Origin: JAZNOL01 sp045580815 | GTDB taxonomy: Bacteria > Bacillota > Clostridia > RUG12999 | DNA length: 57,244 nucleotides | Direction of reading: 5' to 3' | Assembly: GCA_045580815.1 (NCBI GenBank) | Contig: JAZNOL010000014.1 | Span: 1 to 57,244, forward strand | Shown here: positions 8,986 through 16,709 of the stretch, piece by piece | Position numbering within the stretch: position 1 is the stretch's first letter | Layout of the letters: each line of letters opens with the position of its first letter | The notes under the pieces: model-generated | Seen by the model: only the letters and a program-made list of their open reading frames with translations | Databases searched by the model: none | Told to the model about the DNA's origin: nothing | Made by a program: the position numbers and the translations under genes

Positions 8986-10101
8986 TTAAAACCCACTTCC
9001 TGCTTCCTGCGATGGCTCAAAGATGGATTTTGCCTGGCTGTCTGTAAGTTCTATACCAAAAACTTCTTTATAATATTTTTTTGTTTCTGCTGTGATGTCG
9101 ATATCTTCAAACAACTGCGGATATGTGTTTTTTGCAAGCCACATTAAAGTTATGGGAGTATCTGCACCGGGCGTATAGCTTCTGTATATACCAAGCGGCA
9201 TTTTAAACACATTTTTGTTCTGCACAGCCTTTATACCGCTCCAGTCATATGCACCGACAGTATTTTCGTATAAATCTTTCGGAAAAGCCTCTGTAAAATT
9301 GCTTATAAATATTGTATCGGGATTCCAGACGTAAACCTGCTCAATATTAACGTGCTGTTCATTGTCTCCCGAAAGCTCTTTTGCAACATTTTTTGCACCG
9401 ATTGCATCAGCCCACCAATCACCGAAAAAGTTGTCTCCGGCGGTGACAATCGCGCTGTCGTTATATTTGAACAAGAAAAATACTTCTGCTTTTTCTTCGT
9501 CAGAAAGATTTTTAACACGTTCTTGTATCATATTGTACACATTGTTGCTATACTCTGCAACAGTATCTGCTTTGCTGTTTTCGGGAAACATCTGATTAAG
9601 AAGTGAAATCCAGTTATTTAAGGTTTCTATACAATTATACTCCCATTTGTTAACCGATACGGCAACAGCATTAAATCCGGCGTTCTTAAGCTGTTCTCCC
9701 TGTTTGGGCTTTGATGCACTGTAAATAACCACATCGGGATTTAATTTCATAAGCTCTTCGGTGTTAAGCTCTCCGCCGGCAAGAAAACCGGTGGAAGCAT
9801 TTAAAATTTCGGGATACAGTTTTGAAAGCAGGCTGTTTTTTGCAGCATTCATACTTCCGGGAGCCATTGCAACAATTTTTTCTCCACTATCAAAAAAGGT
9901 TGCTATAACCGATGGAAGCGGCAATATGTCGCAAACAGCAATACGCTCGATTTTTGCCGGAAGTACAACTTCGTTGTCAAGATGGTCAATAACAGTAATT
10001 GTATCGCCTAAAACCTGTTTTTCTGCCGGTGAACACGCAGAAAGTGTCAATATTAATACCACAGCTAAAATAAGTGATAATTTTCTAAAAATTTTTTTCA
10101 T
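8986..10101 (-). CDS. ABC transporter substrate-binding lipoprotein (FecB/BtuF-like)
   Basis: Extracytoplasmic binding lipoprotein of the helical-backbone class that serves iron-chelate, heme and cobalamin importers. A signal peptide ends in lipobox LSAC (Cys23), so it should be lipid-anchored outside the membrane. The body has the expected two lobes: IERIAVCDILPLPSVIA near residue 52, LNPDVVIYSASKP in the first lobe, and a C-terminal lobe with WNPDTIFISNF and PITLMWLAKNTYP. Length 371 aa is normal. It is the last gene of the operon, 11 bases after the second NifDK-like gene, with a good GGAGG site. It should pair with the permease and ATPase at the operon's 5' end. The ligand cannot be read from sequence. 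Confidence 0.88.
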   Translation of the reverse strand: MKKIFRKLSLILAVVLILTLSACSPAEKQVLGDTITVIDHLDNEVVLPAKIERIAVCDILPLPSVIATFFDSGEKIVAMAPGSMNAAKNSLLSKLYPEILNASTGFLAGGELNTEELMKLNPDVVIYSASKPKQGEQLKNAGFNAVAVSVNKWEYNCIETLNNWISLLNQMFPENSKADTVAEYSNNVYNMIQERVKNLSDEEKAEVFFLFKYNDSAIVTAGDNFFGDWWADAIGAKNVAKELSGDNEQHVNIEQVYVWNPDTIFISNFTEAFPKDLYENTVGAYDWSGIKAVQNKNVFKMPLGIYRSYTPGADTPITLMWLAKNTYPQLFEDIDITAETKKYYKEVFGIELTDSQAKSIFEPSQEAGSGF

Positions 10102-10112
10102 TCTTATCCTCC

Positions 10113-11240
10113 TTAAATTTCCGTTTCAAGCAGATTAGAAATATTTTCCCGATACATTCTTCCGGAAAATGCTTCGTGGGGAAAATCATAAAATTTTGCA
10201 GATGGGGGGCATATTTTTTCAAAAAGCGGGTCTGCCGCAACAATCGATGCATTTTTTAAAATATTTTTGATATGCTCCTCGTCTTTCATGATTATGCACC
10301 CAAAATTTTTAAAATCCGCATCTGTATCGGGCGGGCATACAACAGTAGGTGTTACGCCGTATTTCTCTTTTATTGCTTTTGCAAGTGATAAGCCTGTAAC
10401 AGCCTCGGAAACAATAAAAATACCGCTGTCGGTGTTGGTATTTCTAATGCATTTGTTCTCCCCTGTTTCTCCGCATTGTTTTATAATATTTATAAACTTT
10501 TCTTCAAAGAATTTTTTTACAGGCAATGCAACAACATACGGTGTGCCATATATCCTGTTTAAATATTTTGCCGCTGCATATCCGCAGGATGAAACAACAA
10601 GATTAACATGTGCCGATGATGCATTTTGAATTTCGTCAAGATTTCCGCCTATACCGAAACGTGATACAACCTCGATGTCATATTTATAAAGCAAATCTTC
10701 TAACCCATTACAATATCCGGTTAACGAAAAATCAAGAGGTGTTGTTCCTATAATATTAACCGACAAATTTTTAGTTTTTTCTTTTTTCTCCGTAACAAAC
10801 CGTTTTGCAATTGCTTCAAACGCCATTGACGCACCGCTTATATAACTGTGCATTCCATTTGTAGAAAAACCAAAACACGGTATATCCGTCATATTTTCAA
10901 TGATTTTAGCAACCGCTTTAAGGTCTGTTCCTGTAATCATAGGAAGCGGTGTTCCGGCAATAGCTATAAATTTGGGACTCAGGCTTTGAGCTGTGCTTAC
11001 AATATCATTAATAAGTTTTTCGTCATCGCCCATAATCATATCCATTTCGGATATTGCTGATATAAAAACAAGACTGTCAAAATCATACCAGCGCGGTTCG
11101 TCGTGGGTATTATAAGTGGAATTGCACCCGGAAGCATCATCAATAACCGTCATTCCGCCCATTTCAAAAAGAGCTGAGGCAACACCTGAAACATCGGCTG
11201 TATATGTTGAAATAAAAGATGAAGCCTGATTTACAGACAT
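10113..11240 (-). CDS. Nitrogenase component 1-like protein, NifK-side homologue
   Basis: Member of the nitrogenase component 1 superfamily (NifD/K, BchN/B, CfbD, MarD/K). At 375 aa it is much shorter than NifK. Cys39 in DDASGCNSTYN sits where NifK has its central P-cluster cysteine. The segment AIAGTPLPMITGTDL aligns with the family block that usually carries the next cysteine, which is absent here. ISAISEMDMIMGDDEKL matches the family block after the first cysteine. Its start overlaps the preceding gene by 10 bases, implying coupled synthesis and probably a heteromeric complex. It is too divergent to be a true nitrogenase subunit. Family membership is fairly firm; its reaction is unknown. 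Confidence 0.8.
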   Translation of the reverse strand: MSVNQASSFISTYTADVSGVASALFEMGGMTVIDDASGCNSTYNTHDEPRWYDFDSLVFISAISEMDMIMGDDEKLINDIVSTAQSLSPKFIAIAGTPLPMITGTDLKAVAKIIENMTDIPCFGFSTNGMHSYISGASMAFEAIAKRFVTEKKEKTKNLSVNIIGTTPLDFSLTGYCNGLEDLLYKYDIEVVSRFGIGGNLDEIQNASSAHVNLVVSSCGYAAAKYLNRIYGTPYVVALPVKKFFEEKFINIIKQCGETGENKCIRNTNTDSGIFIVSEAVTGLSLAKAIKEKYGVTPTVVCPPDTDADFKNFGCIIMKDEEHIKNILKNASIVAADPLFEKICPPSAKFYDFPHEAFSGRMYRENISNLLETEI

Positions 11241-12571
11241 GACTCACACCCCAATCCTTTTACCTGAATAAGTTTTTGCGTTTCCTTTTCTGTCAAAAAT
11301 GCGTCTTCAATCTCACTGCAAAGACGGACTATACCGTCAAAGCCCCAATGACCGCCGCCTTCAACGATATTTACAAAATTGCGACTTCCCGTAAAATACG
11401 CCGCTTTTTGACCTATACATACAATTTTGTCGTTAAATTTTCTTGGCAGAACACGCATTGTAGGATGAACTGTCGGATACACTTCCAAATCAGGTTTAAT
11501 CAGTTTTAATTTTTCAAACGCCGGTTTATCTTCGGCTGTAACGCTGTCTGCATACACACGCACAACGTTAACTGCATTTTCCGAAAACAGAAGAGCCAGC
11601 TCGAAAGGGCGTGAAACTGCTGTATAATCAATTGCAACAGGAACATTACCTATTACAGCTTTCATTTTTTCGATGGCATTTTGTGCGTTTTTTTGCAAAT
11701 CTTCAATATCAAGCACTTCCGCTGTTCCAAGAGTTTCAACAAGCATTTTTATATGATTTTTTATTGTTTCAAAGTTGAAACTGCACGGAATATACAAATG
11801 CTTTTGCCCAAATTTTTCAGCAAGCTCGTCTCCGGCACATTTTGCCGCCGGATAATAGGTTATATTTAAAGCAGACGAAGCCATTGACTGATATTCATTG
11901 TATGTTTTACAGTTTGTAATTTCTTTAACATTAAAACCGCTTGATTTGAGAATTTCAATAAGCTCACTTGATTCATCGGTGGAAAAATCGTTACCTATAA
12001 TATTAACTGATTTAAAATCTGTCTGCGTGGGTTTTAACAGCGAATAAAGCTGTTTTCTCATTATCTGGTCAGGAGTAAGTCCGCTTTTTCGCATAATGGG
12101 ATTCATGTAGCAATCAGTAAAATCTATATCAGGAAAATTGGTTTTCAATGTTTTAAAAACATAATCCATATCACAACCCATAAAGTGGTGAATACAGCTT
12201 GTATACAGCAAAATCGCAGCTGGTTTATACGGCAATTCGGATAAAATTTTTGAAACTCCGTCAATAATAAGAGTTTCCATACTTCCGTCAAGAACATTGT
12301 GCTCTTTGATTTCTATTGTAGAAAACCGCCCTGATGCACCCATTTCTGCCGCTGTCAGCACAACGCCACGCAAACAGCCTGCTGCACATACAAAAATCTG
12401 ATGCGCCCCCGGAATAAGCATTCCGGTGTGAACAATGTTCCACGTTCCCCTTGCCGGAGCACCGTATTCAAGAGTGCTTTCAAAAAGTTTTGATGAATCG
12501 GCATCTTTGATTTTTTTACATATTTCCGGCATGATTTCGGTTTTATTGTCAGGTCTGATTTGTTTAAGCAT
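11231..12571 (-). CDS. Nitrogenase component 1-like protein, NifD-side homologue
   Basis: 446-aa protein of the nitrogenase component 1 superfamily. Cysteines at 62 and 66 (FVCAAGCLRG) and 126 (LLYTSCIHHFMGCD) occupy regions where NifD has two of its three P-cluster cysteines, so an inter-subunit Fe-S cluster is plausible. The C-terminal block EGGGHWGFDGIVRL matches the GPYHGFDG region of NifD, but the homocitrate/FeMo-co histidine ten residues before GFDG is replaced by valine. Bound FeMo-cofactor is therefore unlikely. A further CESC pair lies at the C-terminus (GLGCESCL). It overlaps the NifH-like gene by 8 bases and the NifK-like gene by 10. The role is inferred as the catalytic half of a dedicated reductase. 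Confidence 0.83.
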   Translation of the reverse strand: MLKQIRPDNKTEIMPEICKKIKDADSSKLFESTLEYGAPARGTWNIVHTGMLIPGAHQIFVCAAGCLRGVVLTAAEMGASGRFSTIEIKEHNVLDGSMETLIIDGVSKILSELPYKPAAILLYTSCIHHFMGCDMDYVFKTLKTNFPDIDFTDCYMNPIMRKSGLTPDQIMRKQLYSLLKPTQTDFKSVNIIGNDFSTDESSELIEILKSSGFNVKEITNCKTYNEYQSMASSALNITYYPAAKCAGDELAEKFGQKHLYIPCSFNFETIKNHIKMLVETLGTAEVLDIEDLQKNAQNAIEKMKAVIGNVPVAIDYTAVSRPFELALLFSENAVNVVRVYADSVTAEDKPAFEKLKLIKPDLEVYPTVHPTMRVLPRKFNDKIVCIGQKAAYFTGSRNFVNIVEGGGHWGFDGIVRLCSEIEDAFLTEKETQKLIQVKGLGCESCL

Positions 12572-13331
12572 CTGATACCTCCTTAAACTGAGCCATCATA
12601 GCATCAGCAAGTTTTTCGTATTCTTTTGCCATTTCACTTTCAGGAAACGCTTCAATTACAGTTTTACCAAGCTCTTCTGCATCAAGAACGATTTCGCTTC
12701 TATTTAAACTGCCAACTATTTTGGTTTCAAGGTCATCGGCAAGCTCGGCAACCTTTTCTTCTTCATTTTTTACGTTACGTCTGTTTAAAATTATACCGCC
12801 AAGACGGGCATATCCCCTGCCTTTAAAATTCTGCGTTGCCATACCGATATTTGCCGCCGCATGAATCGACATATTCTCTCCGCTTGTAATTACGAAAACC
12901 TTTTCGGCATATCCGGGACGCATAGGCATTGTAAATCCGCCGCACACAACATCGCCCAGCACATCATAAAATACTATATCGGGTTTGTAGACCTCAAAAG
13001 CACCTTTTTCTTCGAGCTTTTCAAGGGATGCTATTATCCCTCTGCCTGCACAGCCCATGCCTGGTGCAGGTCCTCCTGCCTCAACGCACAGCACACCCCC
13101 AAAGCCTTTTATCACCATGTCATCAAGGGTGAAATTATTTCCTTTTTCACGGATAAGGTCAAGCACAGTAGAAACTTCTTTTTTCCCGCGAAGTAAAACC
13201 GTTGAATCTGCTTTCGGGTCACAGCCTATCTGCATAACGGTAAGCCCTTTTTTTGCAAGCGATGCTGATATATTTGAAACTGTGGTAGATTTCCCTATAC
13301 CGCCTTTTCCGTAAATTGCCGCTTTTATCAT
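12564..13331 (-). CDS. NifH-like Fe-S ATPase (nitrogenase iron protein family)
   Basis: ATP-driven electron donor of the NifH/BchL/CfbC family, a homodimer bridged by one [4Fe-4S] cluster. The P-loop is GKGGIGKSTT (8-17), the second nucleotide motif is GCDPKAD (36-42), and the cluster cysteines are Cys94 (GMGCAGRG) and Cys130 (GDVVCGGF). Arg97 corresponds to the arginine that is ADP-ribosylated in NifH; no DraT is visible here. Length 255 aa is slightly shorter than NifH. ATG overlaps the HydE-like stop in an ATGA arrangement and its stop overlaps the NifD-like start. It should feed electrons to the two downstream component 1-like proteins. Confidence 0.93.
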   Translation of the reverse strand: MIKAAIYGKGGIGKSTTVSNISASLAKKGLTVMQIGCDPKADSTVLLRGKKEVSTVLDLIREKGNNFTLDDMVIKGFGGVLCVEAGGPAPGMGCAGRGIIASLEKLEEKGAFEVYKPDIVFYDVLGDVVCGGFTMPMRPGYAEKVFVITSGENMSIHAAANIGMATQNFKGRGYARLGGIILNRRNVKNEEEKVAELADDLETKIVGSLNRSEIVLDAEELGKTVIEAFPESEMAKEYEKLADAMMAQFKEVSDA

Positions 13332-14386
13332 ATTTTTGTTTCTCCTTTATAAAAATCTCCTCTGCCTATAACGGCTTCATATCCTATTTCTTTCAATTTT
13401 TCTTCAAAATCCTTTTTATGATTAACTGTTTGACCGGTTGTTCCCACTTTGTTGTCATAAAGCATATATTTTGCTTTTACCTCCTGCGGAGATAAGTTGA
13501 GCATTATTACGTTTGCACCGGCAAGGATTCCTTTTATACGTCCGTCTTTTTCTGCTGTTCCGAGAGCTGTTGTTGACGGAAGTAAAACTGCCGGAAGCAT
13601 TATTCTTGTAAGTGCAAGTAAAAATAATGTCAATGTTACATCTCCGGCAGATTCTTTTGCAAATGGTGTATCTTTGTGAGGAATAAACGGACCTATCCCC
13701 ACCATGTGTGGCTTAAAATCACCCAGAAACATCATATCTTCAGCCAGATTTTCAACTGTCTGATAAGGCGAGCCTACCATAAACCCTGCACCAACCTGAA
13801 AGCCTATATTTTTCAGATTAAAGAGACACTCTTTTCGTGTAGCAGGAGACATCTTTTCGGGATGCAGTTTTGCATAATGGTCACCGTTTGCCGTTTCATG
13901 GCGAAGCAGGTATCTGTCTGCACCGGCATCGAAATATTTTTTATATGTTTCTTTTGTTTTTTCGCCTAAAGACAACGTAACCGCACAATCGGGATATTTC
14001 TTTTTTAGTGTTTTAATAATATCACACATGATTTCGTCGGTATAATGCAAATCTTCGCCGCCTTGCAGCACAAAAGTGCGAAACCCAAGCACATACCCTT
14101 CATCAGCGCACATTAAAATATCTTCTTTTGAAAGTCGATATCTGGCGGCGTTTTTGTTGCCGCAACGTATGCCGCAATAATAACAGTCATTTTTGCAGTA
14201 ATTTGATATTTCTATAAGACCGCGCATAAAAATTTTGCTGCCGTATATTTTCTTTACAATTTCGGTTGCAAGAGATATTGCATAATTGCAATCGTCTTCT
14301 GTATAACTGCCTATAAGTGTTATCCATTCCTGCTTTGAAAGTGTTTTTTCTTTATTCAGTTTATCAATTAAAAATTTATTGTTCAC
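13328..14386 (-). CDS. HydE-like radical SAM enzyme
   Basis: Radical S-adenosylmethionine protein closely resembling HydE, the [FeFe]-hydrogenase maturase (HydE/PylB group). The signature MRGLIEISNYCKNDCYYCGIR holds Cys64, Cys68 and Cys71, the CxxxCxxC ligands of the SAM-binding cluster. GFRTFVLQGGED, LSLGEKTKETYKKYFDAGADRYLLRHE and the later GAGFMVGSPYQT are HydE-type blocks. Length 352 aa fits. No hydF, hydG or hydrogenase is in the window, and it sits inside a nitrogenase-like operon. I infer a paralogue recruited to build or modify a cofactor or the imported substrate rather than the H-cluster. It is 15 bases after the ATPase gene and overlaps the NifH-like gene by 4. Confidence 0.9.
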   Translation of the reverse strand: MNNKFLIDKLNKEKTLSKQEWITLIGSYTEDDCNYAISLATEIVKKIYGSKIFMRGLIEISNYCKNDCYYCGIRCGNKNAARYRLSKEDILMCADEGYVLGFRTFVLQGGEDLHYTDEIMCDIIKTLKKKYPDCAVTLSLGEKTKETYKKYFDAGADRYLLRHETANGDHYAKLHPEKMSPATRKECLFNLKNIGFQVGAGFMVGSPYQTVENLAEDMMFLGDFKPHMVGIGPFIPHKDTPFAKESAGDVTLTLFLLALTRIMLPAVLLPSTTALGTAEKDGRIKGILAGANVIMLNLSPQEVKAKYMLYDNKVGTTGQTVNHKKDFEEKLKEIGYEAVIGRGDFYKGETKI

Positions 14387-14401
14387 GTGTTACCACCTTG
14401 T

Positions 14402-15466
14402 TTACTGTTCGTCCTCATAAATAGTTTTTACGTTAATGCCTTTCATTGACGAGAGCTTCAGCTCCATGCCCTTTAACTTTGACTGCGGGCCGTCAAGTGT
14501 AAGGTTTATTACTCTGATGTCATATTTTTTGTACGGCATACCCATTCTGCCGACAATATATTTTCCGTATTCATGAATACATTTGTTTACTTCATCAACC
14601 GATGCATCATTTTTAACGGTTACCGACATAACCGCCAACTTATTTCCGAACTCAGAAATTTTCAGCTTCGCTGTATTTTCGGAAGATATTTCAACGGGCA
14701 CAATATCATGTAAAGCATTTTTTTCTGTTTCAACCGTGCCGATGACGGTTTTTACCCCAAACGCCGCTTCAATATTCTTTTCTGTAACAACCTCGGCAGT
14801 ATTTCCAAACAATACTCCCCCATGTTTGCTTATAAGCAACGATTTGTTTGCTCTTCGCAGTGCATGAGCCGGATAATGTGTATTAAAAATACAGCAAACG
14901 CCTGATTGTGCCAACTGAGATATTGTATCAAGCACAATTATCTGATTTTTAAAATCAAGGTTTGATTCAGGCTCGTCCAGAATAAGAATCTGCGGATTTG
15001 AAACAAGTGCTCGTGCAATCAGCACCATCTGTAACTGTCCGCCGCTTATTTCGTTACACTGTTTTTCGGCAATGCTTTCTATATTAAGTCTTTTCATAAC
15101 CTCAAACGCATCAGCAACATCTTTTGATGACGGTGTTTCAAAAAAATTCAAGCTTCCGCTTTTTCCAAGAAGTATCATTTCCCGAACGGTCAGCGATGAT
15201 GTGCTCTGTTTTGCCTGTGGAACGTAAGAAACAATGTTCCACAGCTGTTTCGGGGAAAGATTTTTTATGTTTTTTCCGCCGATTATGCTTTCTCCGCTAC
15301 GCCATTTCAAAAATCCCATTATGCATTTAAGAAGTGTTGTTTTTCCTACACCGTTTGGCCCGAGAATAGCAATAACATCCCCTTTTTGTGCATCAAAATT
15401 TATATTTTCCAATATGTTATTCTGTTTCGCATATCCGAAACAACCATTTTTAACCGACAATATCAC
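14402..15466 (-). CDS. ABC ATPase of FecE/BtuD type fused to a TM1266-like domain
   Basis: 354-aa ATP-binding subunit. Walker A GPNGVGKT is at 36-43, signature SGGQ at 141-144, Walker B LILDEPE at 161-167 and the switch histidine at 197. Ordinary FecE-type ATPases end near residue 250-260. Residues about 275-350 add a small domain (VMSVTVK, VNKCIHEYGKYIVGRMGMPYK, KLSSMKGINVKT). It matches the TM1266 family, described as a putative iron-only hydrogenase system regulator. The open frame extends upstream to 15739, but that part only shadows the permease gene. The GTG at 15466 overlaps the permease stop (GTGA) and follows a GGGGTGG ribosome site. Domain fusion is seen directly; a metabolite- or metal-sensing role is inference. 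Confidence 0.88.
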   Translation of the reverse strand: MILSVKNGCFGYAKQNNILENINFDAQKGDVIAILGPNGVGKTTLLKCIMGFLKWRSGESIIGGKNIKNLSPKQLWNIVSYVPQAKQSTSSLTVREMILLGKSGSLNFFETPSSKDVADAFEVMKRLNIESIAEKQCNEISGGQLQMVLIARALVSNPQILILDEPESNLDFKNQIIVLDTISQLAQSGVCCIFNTHYPAHALRRANKSLLISKHGGVLFGNTAEVVTEKNIEAAFGVKTVIGTVETEKNALHDIVPVEISSENTAKLKISEFGNKLAVMSVTVKNDASVDEVNKCIHEYGKYIVGRMGMPYKKYDIRVINLTLDGPQSKLKGMELKLSSMKGINVKTIYEDEQ

Positions 15467-16500
15467 AGCTGCCACCCCTTTCCTCTGCGAAGAAGGAATA
15501 TGAAAAACGGTGCGCCTATTATGGCTGTCAGCACAGAAATTGGAATTTCTGATACAGAAGCCGACCTTGCAACCGTGTCTGTAAGCATCATAAATGCCGC
15601 ACCGAGACTTATTGATGCCGGCACAATAGAAAGATGGTTTGCACCAAATTTCATGCGGCATATATGAGGAATTATAAGCCCTACCCATCCAACCTGACCG
15701 CACATTGCAATGCTTGCGGCGGTAACAGCAGTTGAACAAATAACGGTTACTATCCGTGTGAGTTTTAAATTGACACCTGTTGACTGAGCCTCTTCATCTG
15801 AAAGCACAAGAATATTAAGTCGCCACCTGATTATATATAATACTAAAACACCAATGGCAATTACGGTTATTCCGGGTATGATGGAAGAAAATCCGGCACC
15901 GTTTAAACTTCCCATAAGAAAATATGTTATTGCCGGAAGCTGCGTTTCGGAATCGGCAAGAAATTTTACCAACGAAACAAGAGCTGAAAACAGGGAGCTT
16001 ATCATTATACCGGACAAAACCACGCTACTCATTCCCCTACCAAGTTTTGAACCTGAAAACCAGGTGAGAGCAACAGCACCAAGTCCAAAAGCAAAGGCAC
16101 AGATATGGATTCCAAGTGTGTTAAATCCAAGAAGAATTCCAAGTGCCGCACCAAAGCTTGCTCCACCCGCCGCACCGAGGGTATCGGGCGTTGCAAGAGG
16201 ATTGGCAAAAAGGCTCTGATATGCACAACCGCTGACAGAAAGACCCGCCCCTACAAATGCCGCAAGAAGAATGCGCGGAAGACGTATTGTGTTTATTATT
16301 GTTGTGATTTGTGCAGGAAGCCCGGAATTTGCGTTAAAAAGCTCCGCAAGTGCCTTAAAAGTGTCAGGCAGGGAAATTATCATTCTTCCGCTGCAAAGAG
16401 CAATAATCGCTGCAAAAACCGGAATAATCAGTAATAATATTTTTGCTTTAACGGATAATCCGCCGGGTGCTGTTTTCTTTAAAGATTTACTTCTGTTCAT
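15463..16500 (-). CDS. FecCD/BtuC-type ABC transporter permease
   Basis: Polytopic permease of the iron-chelate/cobalamin importer class, 345 aa with about ten membrane segments. Recognisable blocks: RLPRILLAAFVGAGLSVSGCAYQSLFANPLATPDTLG, and near the C-terminus GQVGWVGLIIPHICRMKFGANH followed by LMLTDTVAR-like MMLTDTVARS. A single permease gene implies a homodimer. It is the first gene of the operon with an AAAGGAAA ribosome site immediately after the leader terminator. The stop overlaps the ATPase start. Substrate could be an iron or other metal chelate, or a tetrapyrrole or corrinoid. Confidence 0.93.
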   Translation of the reverse strand: MNRSKSLKKTAPGGLSVKAKILLLIIPVFAAIIALCSGRMIISLPDTFKALAELFNANSGLPAQITTIINTIRLPRILLAAFVGAGLSVSGCAYQSLFANPLATPDTLGAAGGASFGAALGILLGFNTLGIHICAFAFGLGAVALTWFSGSKLGRGMSSVVLSGIMISSLFSALVSLVKFLADSETQLPAITYFLMGSLNGAGFSSIIPGITVIAIGVLVLYIIRWRLNILVLSDEEAQSTGVNLKLTRIVTVICSTAVTAASIAMCGQVGWVGLIIPHICRMKFGANHLSIVPASISLGAAFMMLTDTVARSASVSEIPISVLTAIIGAPFFIFLLRRGKGWQL

Positions 16501-16666
16501 TTTAGTTTCCTTTCAAAAACAAAAAGCTGTGCTTCTTTCGAAAGCACAGCCTGCATATGCATAACAAACAGATTTAACCTAAAAAGGCTAAATCAACTGT
16601 AAACAAAGGTCATCGGCTTTCATCTCAAAACGTATTTTTGATGTCAGGGTCATAACATTTAGTTTG
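16501..16666 (-). ncRNA. Structured 5' leader of the nitrogenase-like operon, candidate attenuator or riboswitch
   Basis: About 166 transcribed bases lie between a consensus promoter and the permease start. Read in the minus direction it holds: ACAAAC near the start that can pair with GTTTGT about 95 bases later, closing a domain; a hairpin with arms CATC..AAAA and TTTT..GATG; a 10-base-pair hairpin with arms GATTTAGCCT and AGGTTAAATC and a TTTT loop; two copies of ATGACC; then an intrinsic terminator just before the ribosome site. I could not match it to a riboswitch class I know; cobalamin, TPP, FMN, T-box, fluoride and Moco consensus cores are absent. It may alternatively be only mecA's 3' terminator plus an unstructured leader. 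Confidence 0.55.
16514..16551 (-). terminator. Intrinsic terminator inside the leader
   Basis: On the minus strand: arms GCTGTGCTTT and AAGCACAGC around a short loop, followed by TTTTTGTTTTT. It lies downstream of the operon promoter and 13 bases before the permease ATG, so initiating transcripts must read through it. It would also end mecA read-through. Confidence 0.85.
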
Positions 16667-16673
16667 TATTTAT

Positions 16674-16702
16674 ATTATATATTAAATTCAAAGGTTTGTC
16701 AA
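16674..16702 (-). promoter_or_regulatory. Consensus sigma-A promoter of the nitrogenase-like operon
   Basis: TTGACA, exact 17-base spacer, TATAAT on the minus strand, one of the best promoters in the window. It lies between the mecA stop and the structured leader. Confidence 0.88.
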
Positions 16703-16709
16703 TAATTTA

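Noticed and set aside
10113..13331. A genuine nitrogenase (nifHDK)
   Set aside because: The component 1-like proteins are too short, lack the cofactor histidine and most cluster cysteines, and no nifE, nifN or nifB is present.
15467..15739. N-terminal extension of the ABC ATPase frame (about 90 residues upstream of the GTG)
   Set aside because: It lies entirely within the permease gene in another frame, has no domain similarity (Cys/Arg/His-rich), and a GTGA overlap with a ribosome site marks the real start.
16501..16666. Cobalamin, TPP, FMN, SAM, T-box, fluoride or Moco riboswitch
   Set aside because: None of the conserved cores I know is present. The GATGAAAGCCG segment faintly recalls the S-box GATGAAACCCGG, but the other S-box core elements are missing.
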